Shown here one piece after another: positions 12,028 to 23,271 of a stretch of 64,000 bases of DNA. The notes under the pieces were generated by a model. It saw only the letters and a program-made list of their open reading frames with translations, was not told where the DNA came from and ran no database searches. The translations under genes and the position numbers were made by a program. Origin of the DNA: Zarea fungicola (Eukaryota > Ascomycota > Sordariomycetes > Hypocreales > Cordycipitaceae); the NCBI GenBank assembly GCA_900169235.1, contig FWCC01000048.1:1-64000 (forward strand). Direction: 5' to 3'. Numbering within the stretch: position 1 is the stretch's first letter; every line of letters begins with the position of its first letter.

Positions 12028-13309
12028 ATGGAACAGAACCTGCACCAGATGCCTAATGCCGCGCCTCGCGACTCTTTCGCTGTTCTATTGCCTTCCTCAC
12101 CTGCCAAGACGATCTCACTTTCTTCAGAAGGTGACAGTGAGCCCCTTCGAAATAAGAACATTGAATGTCCCCCAAAGCACTTAAGAGACATGGATGCCGA
12201 TACAATGTCGTTCCCGGAAGCTGCATCTCCTCTTGGGGAAATTGAGGAGTCACCTCGGCGCCCCAACCGTGTTGGAATCAATTCGGCTTTCTTCAACAGC
12301 AACAGCAAACGCCAAACCTCTCGACAAGAAATATCTGACGTGAGGATGAAGGCCAACGTCGTCGCTGGGAAAAGCGGAATGAGAAAACGAATGCGGCAGT
12401 GGAAAGACAAGATCATGAATTATTGGAGCGAGAATATTGATACAGAGCTTGCTTTATTCGAAGATGAACTCAACGCGCTCAAAACTCAAGAGTTCTCATA
12501 TGAAGACAAGGTTACTTATCATGAAATAATGGCCAAATGGGAAGAGCTGAAGTACAACATCTGGGCCCTGGTTTTGGATCTTCAGAAATGCCAACTCAAA
12601 GGCGCCGAGCACATGTTCCACGCTCTGGGAGAAAGCCACGAGCTTGTGTCCTACAATGCAATGACCGAAGAAGCTCGTGATGAGTTTATTGGTTTCATTT
12701 TGACACGCCATCTATGGCTTTTTGTATACCACGACATATTTGAGGGAGAGGGGCTTGCTTGGAGGAGCACTCGAAAATATTTCCAGCAGATGAAGCGAGG
12801 CATGATCCTAGGTATGACTAGAGCAATTGTTCTGCTATCACCGTGACTAAAGAATAGGTATAGACAGTGACTGCGATCCTACAGAGAGACGTCGAGTTGC
12901 CTTTTGGCTCGCTCAGTCCTACACTTTTACTGAATTGCAACCGAGTATGAACGCTCAGCGCGAGATGGTGGAAGAAAAGCGCGCCTTTTTACTCTCATTG
13001 TTCCAAAACGAGCCCACAATAAGGAACATGAGAGCAGTTACTCTGATTCTAGATGACATTGTTTGTGGTGCCACAAGACTTGCGTTGATATTCTCGTCTT
13101 CCAAAGCCGTGCTCATGCCATGTTGGCCTACTACAGCCGAGATCTGTACAGGGCAGTTCTCCGAATCCGACATGGAAAAGATACTCTTGAACGTCAAATG
13201 CAAATTTGCACTCCCTACAAAGCCAGGACTCACCAAGCATGGCAATGCAGATGGGGAGTACCATGGTACCAGTACAATCATGATTAAGCCAGAGGTCGTG
13301 TATTACTAG
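12028..13309 (+). CDS. unrecognised Hsp70-neighbour protein, copy B
   Basis: Exons 12028-12811 and 12858-13309 give 411 aa. The 46-nt intron (GTATGA donor, GTGACTAAAG branch region, AATAG acceptor) interrupts a Gly codon, exactly where copy A is split. As in copy A, the first third is polar and low in complexity. The conserved block reads LWLFVYHDIFEGEG and YFQQMKRGM, and the C-terminus has KPGLTKHGNADGEY followed by a VVYY end. The family is not recognised. The conserved GN-GE motif and the shared splice site show common descent with copy A, although most residues have changed. No signal peptide or membrane segment is visible. Function is unknown; pairing with an Hsp70-like ATPase is the only contextual clue. 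Confidence 0.75.
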
Positions 13310-14063
13310 GCCAAATGGCCCTGGTATAAGTCCTACCAGTGTCTTCAGTGAGGAAGCTTTGGCCACTATACTATGACTTATCAATTTCTTTTGCCCTTTA
13401 AGTGTTTTATTTGGTCTTCTTTTATCAGTGCTTTCGTTGACTGTGTTGCTGAATTTGCGGTTATAAGGGGGCGATAGTACAAGAGAAGCCAGGACATGGA
13501 AGTTTACGGATGGAGGCCTAATGAGTGACTAAAAATTACAGAACCGATAGCTAAACAAACTGAAACAAGTTATCTGACTTTGTCAAATGTTCCACTTATG
13601 GTTCACATCTCTTCTTTTAGTTTCGCGGAGCCACAATCTGAACTTGATGGGGGGCAGTAGACTAAGGTGGGACAGGAGTCACAGCAACAAGTATTACCAT
13701 CATAAGGAGACGTAGTAATATAGACGTACGAAAATATTTGACAGCCTTCCAAAGGTTTGTTTTAGGTACCTCTCCTAAAATGCAGGTCAATGACAAGGCA
13801 GCCCAAGGTTTGTGGCCCTTAAGACCCTAAGCTATTATCAGTAGAATATTTTTGTCATCCTTTGGCCGTTTTTAGTCTCAAGCGACTTTCAAAGAGTTAA
13901 GGCACCCCCTTTGCAGCATCTTCAACCGGAGCCCCCCCGGCCGCGATACACCGTACCCCCGCCAATGCTGCGCCGAACTTCAGAGGACTAGGTACCGAAT
14001 TTTGGCGCAAAATGGCCTGATCTGGAGTGATGCCATGGTTACCCTTAGATTTCGAAATGATGC
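13310..14063. other. intergenic, no gene seen
   Basis: The spacer between partner B and the broken protease-like gene. Frames are short and interrupted. The last 150 bp may hold the former promoter or a lost 5' part of the broken gene. Confidence 0.45.
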
Positions 14064-15428
14064 ATGTTGCCGAGAGACAAAGATACCCCTCACAATTTCC
14101 TCTGGTCAAAGTGGACTGAGGGTGCACTGTTGAGGTGCGAGACCATCAAAACAGCCGTCAAGACTACTGTTGATGCATTCATGGACACGTGCAGCCCAAG
14201 TGACGTGAACCTGATGGTCGAAATGACTGTATGTGAGAAGTACAGGCCTCAATGTCTCGATCGTATCAAGGGCCAGTCCGATTTGGATAAATCGTGGGAA
14301 ACGGTTGCCAGCGACGTGGAGGGCATCCTGCAAGACTGCTTTGAGACGACTAGATATAATTGGGACGGCATCATGCTCATCGGCATCAGTTTAATTTGCT
14401 GGCATGGCAATAACCCATTTAAACATCCTATGCTACCTGGTCTATACATAAAGATGACTGGCAGCTGTCCCGAGAATGCTTGGGAAATTTCGAAGGTGAA
14501 GATCGAACAGTATCTGGTTGTGTCAGGACTTGAGCTTGGTCTGCGTATGCAACACTCAGATCCGCGTTTCCCAGTAATGTCGACGGTTTCCAAATTTGTG
14601 TATGGAATCATAAGTCGCTACGCAGTCCCGGAACATACAAGGACCAGGTGGCAGCTGGGGGGGGGGGACCGGACCAGACTCTGTCGGCACACTTTGGTGT
14701 TACGTCGAGCTCGACATGAGAGACGGCGGCGGCTGGCAGAAGTTTGCACTGGCTAGCTACTGCAGCATGAGATCAGCGTTGGACATCTCAAAGAGGACAG
14801 CCGCGGATCGGGAAGGTTTTCGTCGGGTGAAGGTTGCTCCATCTGTCACAGAGAGTTCCTCACGAGTTGGGCACAGCATGGACATGGGCGATTTGAGTGA
14901 GGAGTTGGCAAATATTGGTGGATCATATGAAGTATTAATGAGAGAACGAGACAAAAGGCTGACTTCTTTGCTAAAAACCAGCAGAAACTCGGTGCACTTT
15001 GGGCCGGCTCGGGGCTTGCCCAGAAGACGGAGGAGGGAGTAGGTCAGCTAGATTGGGCGCTGATTCTTCTGGAAGCAAGTTGAATGGGAGAAAATCGGTG
15101 TCCTACCAGGAGACCATTCCAGGTACGCTACGGCAGTTTTGTGTCGGAAGAGTCATGCGTCACACCATTGTGTATTGCAGTGATATCTGCGAGAGCTGCC
15201 AGGATCCGCGGGGCAGCCTCGTTCCTAACGATGTGTGGCGTGGGAAATTTGGCACACCACAGAGCCAGAGTTCGGCGGGGAAAAGAAGTTGTTCGGGAAG
15301 TGGTATTCGTGCCCGATCATGTTCATAATCTTCCTTTGCATCGTGGAGATTCGGGAGGTGTGGTGGTTGATAGCTTTTGCAGCTCAGTCGGAATGGTTGG
15401 GCGGCTGATGAACGGTATGGCTTCCTGA
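14064..15428 (+). pseudogene. broken gene with trypsin-like serine protease features
   Basis: Coding-like sequence continues across three frames. Frame one runs from the ATG at 14064 (MLPRDKD) to a run of 11 G at 14657-14667. Beyond it the sensible protein (GTLWCYVELDMRDGGGWQKF) lies in another frame, a shift equivalent to one extra G. A second frame change falls near 14950-14980, before LGALWAGSGL and LDWALILLE. A TGA at 15081-15083 then breaks the frame before the segment holding HRGDSGGVVVD. The order AGSGL, DWAL, GDSGG fits the Asp and Ser regions of a chymotrypsin-fold peptidase. The expected His region reads ASYCSMRSAL, with no His at the catalytic place. The first 200 residues are unrecognised. 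The G run could hide an assembly error, but the later lesions point to real decay. Confidence 0.6.
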
Positions 15429-17691
15429 CTCCAATGGCTGATGCTTTCAAGCATAGTGCAACTTTTCTCTCCATTGATATAAAGGGCATCAGAATGGCTG
15501 AGCAGTAGGATTAGAATGGCGAAATGGCGAAATGAGGGAGATAGGGCTGGGTTCAAGCCGGAGAAGCAGAATGAGTCGTGTTGGGAGACTGTTCATGGAG
15601 CAATAGAAAAATAATTAATAAAATTACAATATCGTCTCGTCATGACGAATCAAGGTTATTTTCCTGCAATGGTTTACAGGGTAGATATGCTTATCATTGC
15701 TGTATGGTTGCCTTTTCGCGGTTGTTTGGCGGGTTGGCTGGTTGGTTGGTGAGCTGAATTGTTGCCTGGCTTTGGTGTGGATGCAGGCCGTCTGAGATCG
15801 AAGCTGGACCCAAGTTGCCAAGAAAGTGAACGCCACCAAAGGGCGGAGCTGTGGAGAAAATCACAGGCGGCAGGATTGTGCAGGGGTTCATTTGCAGCTG
15901 GCGGCTGACCTGGACGCTGGCAGGGTATCCTGTAAGGTGCCAACAAACCATAACTACCAGTCGGTCATTGTGCAAAGGGCATTGGACAGAGTTAGTACAA
16001 AGGCACGAGTACTCAGTATTAGTTGACAAAGATCTATGCAACCGCAAAAAAAAAAGACCTGCCACATTCAAACATGCCTGCCCAAGTAGTCTAGCCCGCA
16101 GGCCTGGTTTAGATGTGCATTGATTGTCCTGATGCATGCATGCATATGCAACAGCTCCCCACACTGGGTGGCATGCTACTTACCTTAACAACTTACTACA
16201 GGTAGTGGCGGTAGTCAGTCACCCCTGCGTGGTTTCTACCCTGGCTGGCAGCCACCGGGACTCGCCCGGCGCCCTGCTGCACAATCGATAGGGTCAGCAG
16301 CGCCCTACTCGAGTTCTGGTGGGTAGTATTGGGGGATGCGAAGCTTTAAACATGCTAATAGCGCCCGCCACGGAAAATCGAGACTAATAAATTGATAATG
16401 GCGCTGTGCACCAGTGTCGAGTCAGATGCCACACCACCACATACGCCCTCCCGCCATGGCCGCCGATGAAGAGAAAGAAAAAGATTGAGGTACATATTTG
16501 CATGGCAGAAAAATCGCTCAGCGCCAGTTGAACAAGGGTCAGGAGCCGCGTGTCTTGTACGTGATTGCAATGCAATACGGCGCAGTTAATGCAATGGCCC
16601 TTTTTGTTATTGTTTACTCTCACCTCACAGGTACGCAGGTAGCTTACTAAGTACCTAAGTTATTACCTGTAGGCACATACAGAAGGTACTAGACCGGGGC
16701 AACGCTGCGTCAGCACATCCACTGTCTGGACAAAGAACAGGCTGACAGGAATGCAAACGGTCCCCAACAAGTCCCCGACGTCCACTGTAGCCTGGCCCGC
16801 AAGTTACCACAAGGTCCACTGTACCTTGGTATTCACCATGGCCAATGCTGACTCTTCCTGACAACGCCTGCTAAACCTGGGGGAAGTAGGCGGCTCCACA
16901 TCCGCTACAGTTGTACCAAATACCTGTTCCTTGACCAGCCCAGAGCCAAGAGCACTAGCTTTTTGACACTCTTCTTGCCGACTCATGCAACCACACCAAG
17001 GGTCCTTTCTCTTTTCCCTCTACAAACCACAAAACCATCGGCTTCCCCCCAGGCTCTGCAGGGCCTCCTGCGGCCTCAACATTTTTTTTTTTTTTCATTT
17101 TCATTTTATTATATCACGGTTTATCCCCCCTCTGCCGCCCATACTACGGCAAAGCAGCATCTCCCTTGCATCCTCGGCTTCATCCATCGACTGCGCCGTC
17201 CCCCAAATAACCACCAATCCACTTCCTCCAGAGACGACCACCAAAAAAGAGGGGGCGCTAATGTTCAGACGCCTACCAACGGCTACACCCGTGTCCCTCA
17301 CCTGAACCAGTGTCCCAGTATTCAGTCACTTCTCTCGCAACGCACGGCTGGCCCAGTGTTGGCTCCTCGTCCTTGTCTGCGACACAGGATATTACCAGCA
17401 CCAGCCTACTTGTCTGAGCGTCTTTGTTCCTTTTTTTTTTTTTTTTTTTCTGCCCCGGACTCCTGCATTCCTTTCCCGCCGCCACTCGTCCCCACACATT
17501 ACGAATCAATCTCGACCTCCACAGCAGTGACTTCGTCTGGCCGTGTATGCCTGTCTTCTGCTGTGCTTTTGCCGCACCCGCGTTCGCCGACTTCTCTTGA
17601 CCTTTAAGCTTTTATTCAAACGTCTGGGGCTCTTGCCTATATCTAGCTTCTTTTTTTCTGCCACCCGTATTACCTCCGCGCCGCACCAACA
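15429..17691. other. intergenic and long pyrimidine-rich leader
   Basis: No gene is supported in 15429-16960. It has short repeats such as alternating TGCATGCA near 16133 and several GGTAC/TACCT motifs near 16630-16690. From about 16960 to 17691 the plus strand is strongly CT-rich, with T runs of 13 or more at 17080 and 17431. That is typical of the promoter and leader of a housekeeping fungal gene. Open frames of 214 and 106 codons in this stretch are low-complexity, and I treat them as leader sequence for the gene at 17692. Confidence 0.5.
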
Positions 17692-18684
17692 ATGGAACCT
17701 GTTCCCGAGACAGAGCGGATGGAGGAGTTTCGTCCCTCACCGTTACCAACTTTCCAGCTCGGCAACTCCCAACTCGACGCATCGCTCGATCTCAACGTAA
17801 TAAAGAAGCCCGCTGTCACTCGGCGCAGTACCGATCCTATACCCTCCCACTACTCATCCTCCAATCCATGGACTCCCTCGCCGTCCGCCATACCCTTTCG
17901 TCCTCGTACCGCCTCTCCTCTCTCCGGCACTCATACTCGCTCCTTATCCGCCACCAGCCTCGCCACAGCTCCTTCCATGTCTCGTGCTCGATCGATGCCT
18001 GGGGTTAATGGCTCCGGCCACATCCTCCTTTCTCCTCAGCTCCGTCCTGCCAGTCCCTGCTCTCCAAGCCGAGTCCGAACGCCCCGGAACCCATCTGACG
18101 AAGCCTTTCCTCCCATGTCGCCCGTAAGGACCACAGTACTAGAACCAGAAAGGCGATCCTCGGAACGAAGCAGCTCGCCCAGTCTTAGATCCTCGTCCGG
18201 CTCCTCAACCCGCTATCGCCGAACCTCATCCCCGTTTCGAAACTTGCCTCCTCCAAGCAACGTCTCGTACATGGCCTTGCCAGTTACTCCTTCATCCGCC
18301 TCTTCGCCCTTGTACAGAGGCTATGACACCCTTGGCATGGGATTTGGTGGCAGCCTCTCCTCTGTCCCCTCAACGCCGACCTCGGCAAGATCACGGAGTC
18401 CTAGCATTTCTAGCTTGGAGACCATTCCCGACTCACCCGATGCCGAAGAGGCAGCCCTGGAAGCTGAACGGCAAGCGCAGCTGCAGGCAGCCGCCAATGA
18501 GGCAGCAGAAGGCAGCGATTCGTCATCAGACTCCAAGGGGAAAGGCAGCCTCGACACGCCAAGTCGCGGTCGAACGCTGGCCTTTGGATCTCGCGATAAG
18601 CGGAAACGGTGGAGTGTCTGTGGGGCAGAACGGCGAGGCGATCTGGACCTGGAGACGATATGGGAAGATGGAACGAATCAGTGA
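17692..18684 (+). CDS. Ser/Pro-rich basic protein, unknown function
   Basis: Single exon, 330 aa. The start is in good context (ACAATGG) after a long CT-rich leader. The protein is mostly disordered, rich in Ser, Pro and Arg, with many SP/TP and RxxS sites that look like kinase targets (SPVRTTVLEPERRSSERS and others). An Ala/Glu-rich segment around residues 244-265 could form a short helix. The end is ordered-looking and probably the conserved part (RKRWSVCGAERRGDLDLET). No enzyme domain, signal peptide or membrane segment is seen. Proteins of this type are usually annotated as basic proline-rich proteins in filamentous ascomycetes. The role is unknown; regulation by phosphorylation is only an inference from composition. 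Confidence 0.75.
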   Translation: MEPVPETERMEEFRPSPLPTFQLGNSQLDASLDLNVIKKPAVTRRSTDPIPSHYSSSNPWTPSPSAIPFRPRTASPLSGTHTRSLSATSLATAPSMSRARSMPGVNGSGHILLSPQLRPASPCSPSRVRTPRNPSDEAFPPMSPVRTTVLEPERRSSERSSSPSLRSSSGSSTRYRRTSSPFRNLPPPSNVSYMALPVTPSSASSPLYRGYDTLGMGFGGSLSSVPSTPTSARSRSPSISSLETIPDSPDAEEAALEAERQAQLQAAANEAAEGSDSSSDSKGKGSLDTPSRGRTLAFGSRDKRKRWSVCGAERRGDLDLETIWEDGTNQ

Positions 18685-19859
18685 GATACGGGTCTTTTGC
18701 ATTTTAACATGACACATGATGCTTTTCTACGCTTTTCTGGCGCGTAGCGACATCGAAATGGAGGTTTTTTCTCTCTCCTCTTCTTTTCTTTTTGATGCTT
18801 AGCCGAGCGGGTTAATTTGTTTTTCGGGTCGTTCTTGTTTCCTTTTTGTTCTTTTCATCTCGAATTCTGTCCTGTTTGTGCTGGGAGGTTGGTACGAACG
18901 ATCCACTCCCCTTGCGATGATTGATTTGATACCCTTTTTTTCTACTCTCAGGCCATGTTTTGCTAGGACGAAGGAACCTTGGCTGTTGGACAGGTTACCT
19001 GTTGTCAATTCTGAGCCCCGTGGTTAGGTGGGTCAATTAGCTGGCTTATTGAATATAAAATCTACTGGTCTTTATGGAGATGGTAGAGCAATCTGAAGTC
19101 AAACAAAGCGACAGTAGCCGTTATCCGGATATCTGATGAATTTCGCCCATATTGCAATGCCTGCAACCTGTATAACGTTGTATTCGCCCTTGCGCCAATA
19201 TAGAATGGGTCTACTGGCCGATTTATTACAAGCTTATGAGGTCGTCTCCAGTTGTGGCCCTGCGTAGACGCGCTCTGCCCTTGTCTCCCTATTCCGATGT
19301 TCTCATAGACGGACTACTAACCGCCCTTGCGTGCTCCATTCTCTCACGATGCAACTCCAGCAGATGCTACACTCATCTGTCCCAATTAGGCAATTATGTC
19401 TCAACTACAGATGCCCTTTAACCCACACCCATCGATTTTATTACCTAGATCCATGGGCTATATTCCTCCATATTGACAGCTAGTCTTGTTTCTTTGTCCA
19501 ATATTCTAGTTCCCTTGATGAAGAAAAAAGTGGCATTTGACTTAACCGTACATGCCCTGTGCTGGATTATAAATGATCAGGTCGCTCACAATGCATAGCT
19601 CTCACTTTTACTCCAGCATCCTCTTAGCAATCAGTTCAACCGGTCCTCGACTTAAAAAGGCAACTTCTCTCTTTGTTTCTTCCTGGGCTCTTATTGCTTC
19701 GCATCTAGCTCGTCGTCAAGCTCAACCGACCTGATTGTTCAAAAGCAGCTCCACCATATTTCCCTTAACTTGCAACTTTGAGCACGTTGAGCATAATTTC
19801 TCTCACCGTCAGCATCTTATTTTAGCATTTTTTTTTTCAGAGTCTATTTCCAAGTCACA
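18685..19859. other. intergenic, 3' flank and promoter of the secreted protein gene
   Basis: 1.2 kb between two plus-strand genes. The right end is T-rich with a TTTTTTTTTCAG stretch just before the next start codon. No further gene is seen. Confidence 0.5.
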
Positions 19860-21119
19860 ATGCATCACCTGAATCTGATAGCCGCTGTTGGCCTGATGGC
19901 TTCAAACCTTGCTCGGGCTGCTCCTCGTGGTCTGTCCTCTGACACTGTGAGTATCAACTTAACCGCTCACTCGCTACAACCTGGAAGAAATACTAATACA
20001 AATTTGTAGTCCGATGTCGGCTCACAGAACAACGTTGATGGCAAGCACTCTGTCCTGGAGGTCCTCGGCCGCGGAATGCAATTCGCCCGCAGCGTTCAAG
20101 CACCAGCGCCTACAGATTGCCCTGCTCCAGTCGTCGTCGTAACCACAACTACTATCGATGTGACCGTCTACGTCACCCCAGAGCCTACGTCTACCGAGCC
20201 CTGCGATGAGGAGACACCAACAACTACGCACATTGCCACGCACGTCTACAACATGACTGTTCCTGAGCCATGCGACGACGATACCACAACGCCTCACTGG
20301 CAAAAGGTCAATATTACCATGCCAGAGACACCCAGCGCGGTTCCCATGTCGACGTCGCAGTGGAACAGCACAGCCAGTACGACCAAAACTCCGGAGAAGA
20401 CAACCTCGACTACGGAGCCTTGCGACGAGACGACTCCTAGTCCCACCCCTACGCCGTGTGATGAGGGCATGACTTGGTCGAGCTCGAACAACAGCACCGC
20501 GACCATGGCTATGACTTCATCCACGCAAACGACACGAAAGCCTCAGACCACTGACTGTGTTATTGATACATCCATGGTACCCGTCTCGACCTCGACTCTG
20601 ACAGCAACGGCGACCATGACGGCTCATCCGACCAAGACTCAGTGCGTCCACGATGAGCCGACGGGTAAGCCCGCAAGCGACTCCATGTACTGTGGTATCC
20701 ATGGAAAGCCTGCAGGCACTTACTTTATCGCCGAATTTATTGAGAATAAGCCTGGTGAGGCCGTGACTGAAGAGGGCTGCTACCAGTTCTGCGATGTAAG
20801 TCTTTCCTCCCTCTTTTTCGCCCTCTTCCTTTCCTTGTCTGCCTTGAGAGAAGATCACTTCAGATATACTAATACATAAACACAGAGTGTTATGGAATCC
20901 ACCAAGGGATGTCAGTCTTATCGCTTCTACAAGAACCAGCTCGGCGCCCCTCGCTGCTCGCTGTACGGCCGTGGCGTCACATTGTCTGTTGCGGATCTCG
21001 ACAAGAACCAGCCTGATGTCTGGTATGACCTCACCTGTGGCTCTCCCACAGCGGAGAAGTGGCACCAGAATATGCCCGCCGACCACGGCAAGAGGACCAT
21101 TGCCACTGCGAAGCAGTAG
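19860..21119 (+). CDS. secreted mucin-like protein with Cys-rich (apple/PAN-like) C-terminal domain
   Basis: Exons 19860-19946, 20010-20795 and 20886-21119 give 368 aa. The first exon encodes a signal peptide (MHHLNLIAAVGLMASNLARA) and little else. The middle is a Thr/Ser/Pro-rich region likely to be O-glycosylated. It is punctuated by repeats of the type EPCDEE, EPCDDD, EPCDET and TPCDEG. The last 110 residues contain GCYQFCD and GCQSYRFYK followed by APRCSLYG. This spacing of cysteines resembles the apple/PAN fold found in fungal surface proteins. No GPI signal is obvious at the end (KRTIATAKQ), so it is probably secreted or wall-associated. Ligand and role are unknown. Confidence 0.8.
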
Positions 21120-21815
21120 ACTCCTCCATTTTACTTCTTCTAAGAAGACGGGCATATTGAAACTGTCAGTTTGACTAGTCTCTCTCTGCCACAACTTTCA
21201 ATACTGCATTTCTTTTGCTGTAACACCCCTTCCACAAAGGCTCATTTGCATGACGAAGGAAAGATTCGACAAACAGACCTTCACACACAACACCAACACT
21301 TCATTTCAACACAACTGCACTTTGGCTCCTTTTTGGTCAAATGCTGCAACAACCATTTCTTGACTAAATCCTTTTTTCATTTTTTTTTATCCTTTGATGT
21401 TGAGAGAAGCATCAGACGCATTATACCATACATGGACTACACAATACATGAAGGTCATATAACTCACAGAATCGAAAATTCTACCACTAATACTACGAAA
21501 GTCGAGGGGGCTCGGAAAGGAATATTTCTGAGCGGACAAGGACTTTCATACTCTAGATCTTATGAGAAGATTTTTTTTCTTTCAGGGATTTCTAGGGTGG
21601 ATTGTTCAATAGTTTAAAAACTTGGCCTTCCGGGCATTATTTAATACATATATACTATATCAAGTTCCTTTAATACTCTGCCGCGATTTGTCACTCCACT
21701 TCCTTACTCAAAATTTCAACTTAACTCTTTACTCTCTTTACTCTCTTTACTCCTCAGCACCGCGCTACTTGAACTATTTCACAATCAAAATTGCATCAAG
21801 GATATGGCCGCACAG
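21120..21815. other. convergent intergenic spacer
   Basis: Contains the 3' ends of the secreted protein gene (plus strand) and the cytidine deaminase gene (minus strand). It is AT-rich with TACTCTCTT-type repeats near 21728. No gene is seen. Confidence 0.5.
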
Positions 21816-22550
21816 TTAGTCATGGCGCGGCAGCTTGTCCGGCCCAAAGGACATTGGCAGAATCTAGAGAAAAGGGTAGCAAATCGTCAGTATGCAAGAC
21901 ACTGCTTTGCTATTACTGTAAGCCATGTATAAGACGAGCATACCTCGTCAACCGTCAGAACAACAAAGTCCTCGTTTACATCAAACATGATGATGGGCAT
22001 GTCAGGCAGACAAAACTCTCGGATTCTATCCAATTTTTCATTTTTTCCAAATTAGCATTTCTCACATCTCGACGCTGTACCTTTTTTTTTTCTCTCTCAT
22101 TATACAAGTTACGAGATTGGAGAGAGAGAGAGAGAGAAACACATACGCTTGTCTGCACATGCCGCATGGGCTTGCCGGCGGCGAAATATCCGTCGACACA
22201 GCCAGCGCCTTGAACTTTGTCACACCCTGCGCCACCGCCGCGCCGAAGCCCACGCGCTCGGCGCACATTCCCACGGGGTAGCTTGCATTTTCCACATTGC
22301 AGCCCTTGATGACGGAGATGCCCTCTGCGTCCGCCGTCGCCGCCGTCGCGTCAACAGTACGCCGCTCGAGGGGCAGCAACGCCGCGCCGACGCGAAACTT
22401 GCTGTAAGGGCAGTAGGCAACTCCCTTGGCGGCGACAGCGGCGGTCCGGAGAGCGTCAAACTCGGCGCGGGTGACGCCGTGGGCGGCGCAGGTGGCGGCG
22501 ACGACGGCATCGTCCTTGCCGGAAAGGATTGGGGGCTCGGCGCGAGGCAT
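21816..22550 (-). CDS. CDD1: cytidine deaminase
   Basis: Exons 22550-22147, 22025-21944 and 21863-21816 give 177 aa. The enzyme hydrolyses cytidine and deoxycytidine to uridine forms in pyrimidine salvage. The motifs are complete: CPYSKFRVGAAL near residue 47, NVENASYPVGMCAERVGF with zinc ligand Cys96 and catalytic Glu98, and PCGMCRQ with Cys129 and Cys132. The later exons supply IREFC, the DMPI strand and the end VDEILPMSFGP. The chain is longer than the usual 130-150 aa because of an N-terminal extension and a loop of about 20 residues after AALL that is rich in Ala and Thr. The first intron contains an (AG)n tract. Cytosolic; it should form the common homotetramer. Confidence 0.9.
22121..22137 (+). 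repeat. (AG)n microsatellite within an intron
   Basis: An uninterrupted AG dinucleotide tract lies just inside the first intron of the cytidine deaminase gene. On the coding strand it reads as a CT-rich stretch after the donor. Confidence 0.85.
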
Positions 22551-23271
22551 CCTTGTTTCTGGCAAGTTGGATGGAAGGGGTTGATTAGTGGTTTTTTTGG
22601 AGGGGGATTTCAAAATAAGAATAAAATGTCTGTAAAACGAAAAGTATAGTTGGGGGAGGGGAAAAAAGGGTTTTGTGACCGTGGCAGTAATGAGGTGTGG
22701 GGATAACAAGCTCTCTGAGGCTGCGGGTGAGCCTGAGATGATTAGATATGTTCTACGATTCTGTCTTTTGCAGTGATCAAAATTTGCTACACGTTCTCCT
22801 TTGCGTAAATTATGCAAAATCGGGCTTTCAAAAGATGAAGGGAGTGAAAGTGGTGGAAACGGTTTTCATCAGAAACAGTTGTCCGTTTTGTATGGCGGCG
22901 GGGCAGAGTCCTGAGATCCTCGCGTCGCCTCCCCCGCTTCGGTGAGCTCCGGCTGTCTCATGTGTCATTGCCAAGCAAAAGGAAAGAAATATAGCTCAGC
23001 TGCTTTCAATAAATATGTGGTGTAACCGGATATGCAGAGGGGCTTGCCGAAGAACAATACTACCTTTCTACTAGTTTTTCAACATGTATGCACCCTCAAA
23101 ACAAAAGTTGCATCTCATTTCTTTACGAGTGTAAGCATTTACAAATATTCATTACATGGTATCTTCGACATGTATCCCATCATTAAAAAGAGCCATCCAG
23201 TTATTCCTCCGTTTCGTGTACTTCCTATAGTATGTGTCATGTGTATATATAATTCGCCGTTTACTTTGCAT
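22551..23271. other. promoter of the cytidine deaminase gene and 3' flank of the MAPKKK
   Basis: Spacer between two minus-strand genes. It is rich in short A and T runs. No further gene is seen. Confidence 0.5.

Noticed and set aside
16963..17607. Plus-strand frames of 214 and 106 codons
   Set aside because: CT-rich low-complexity leader sequence upstream of the gene at 17692; composition explains the open frames.
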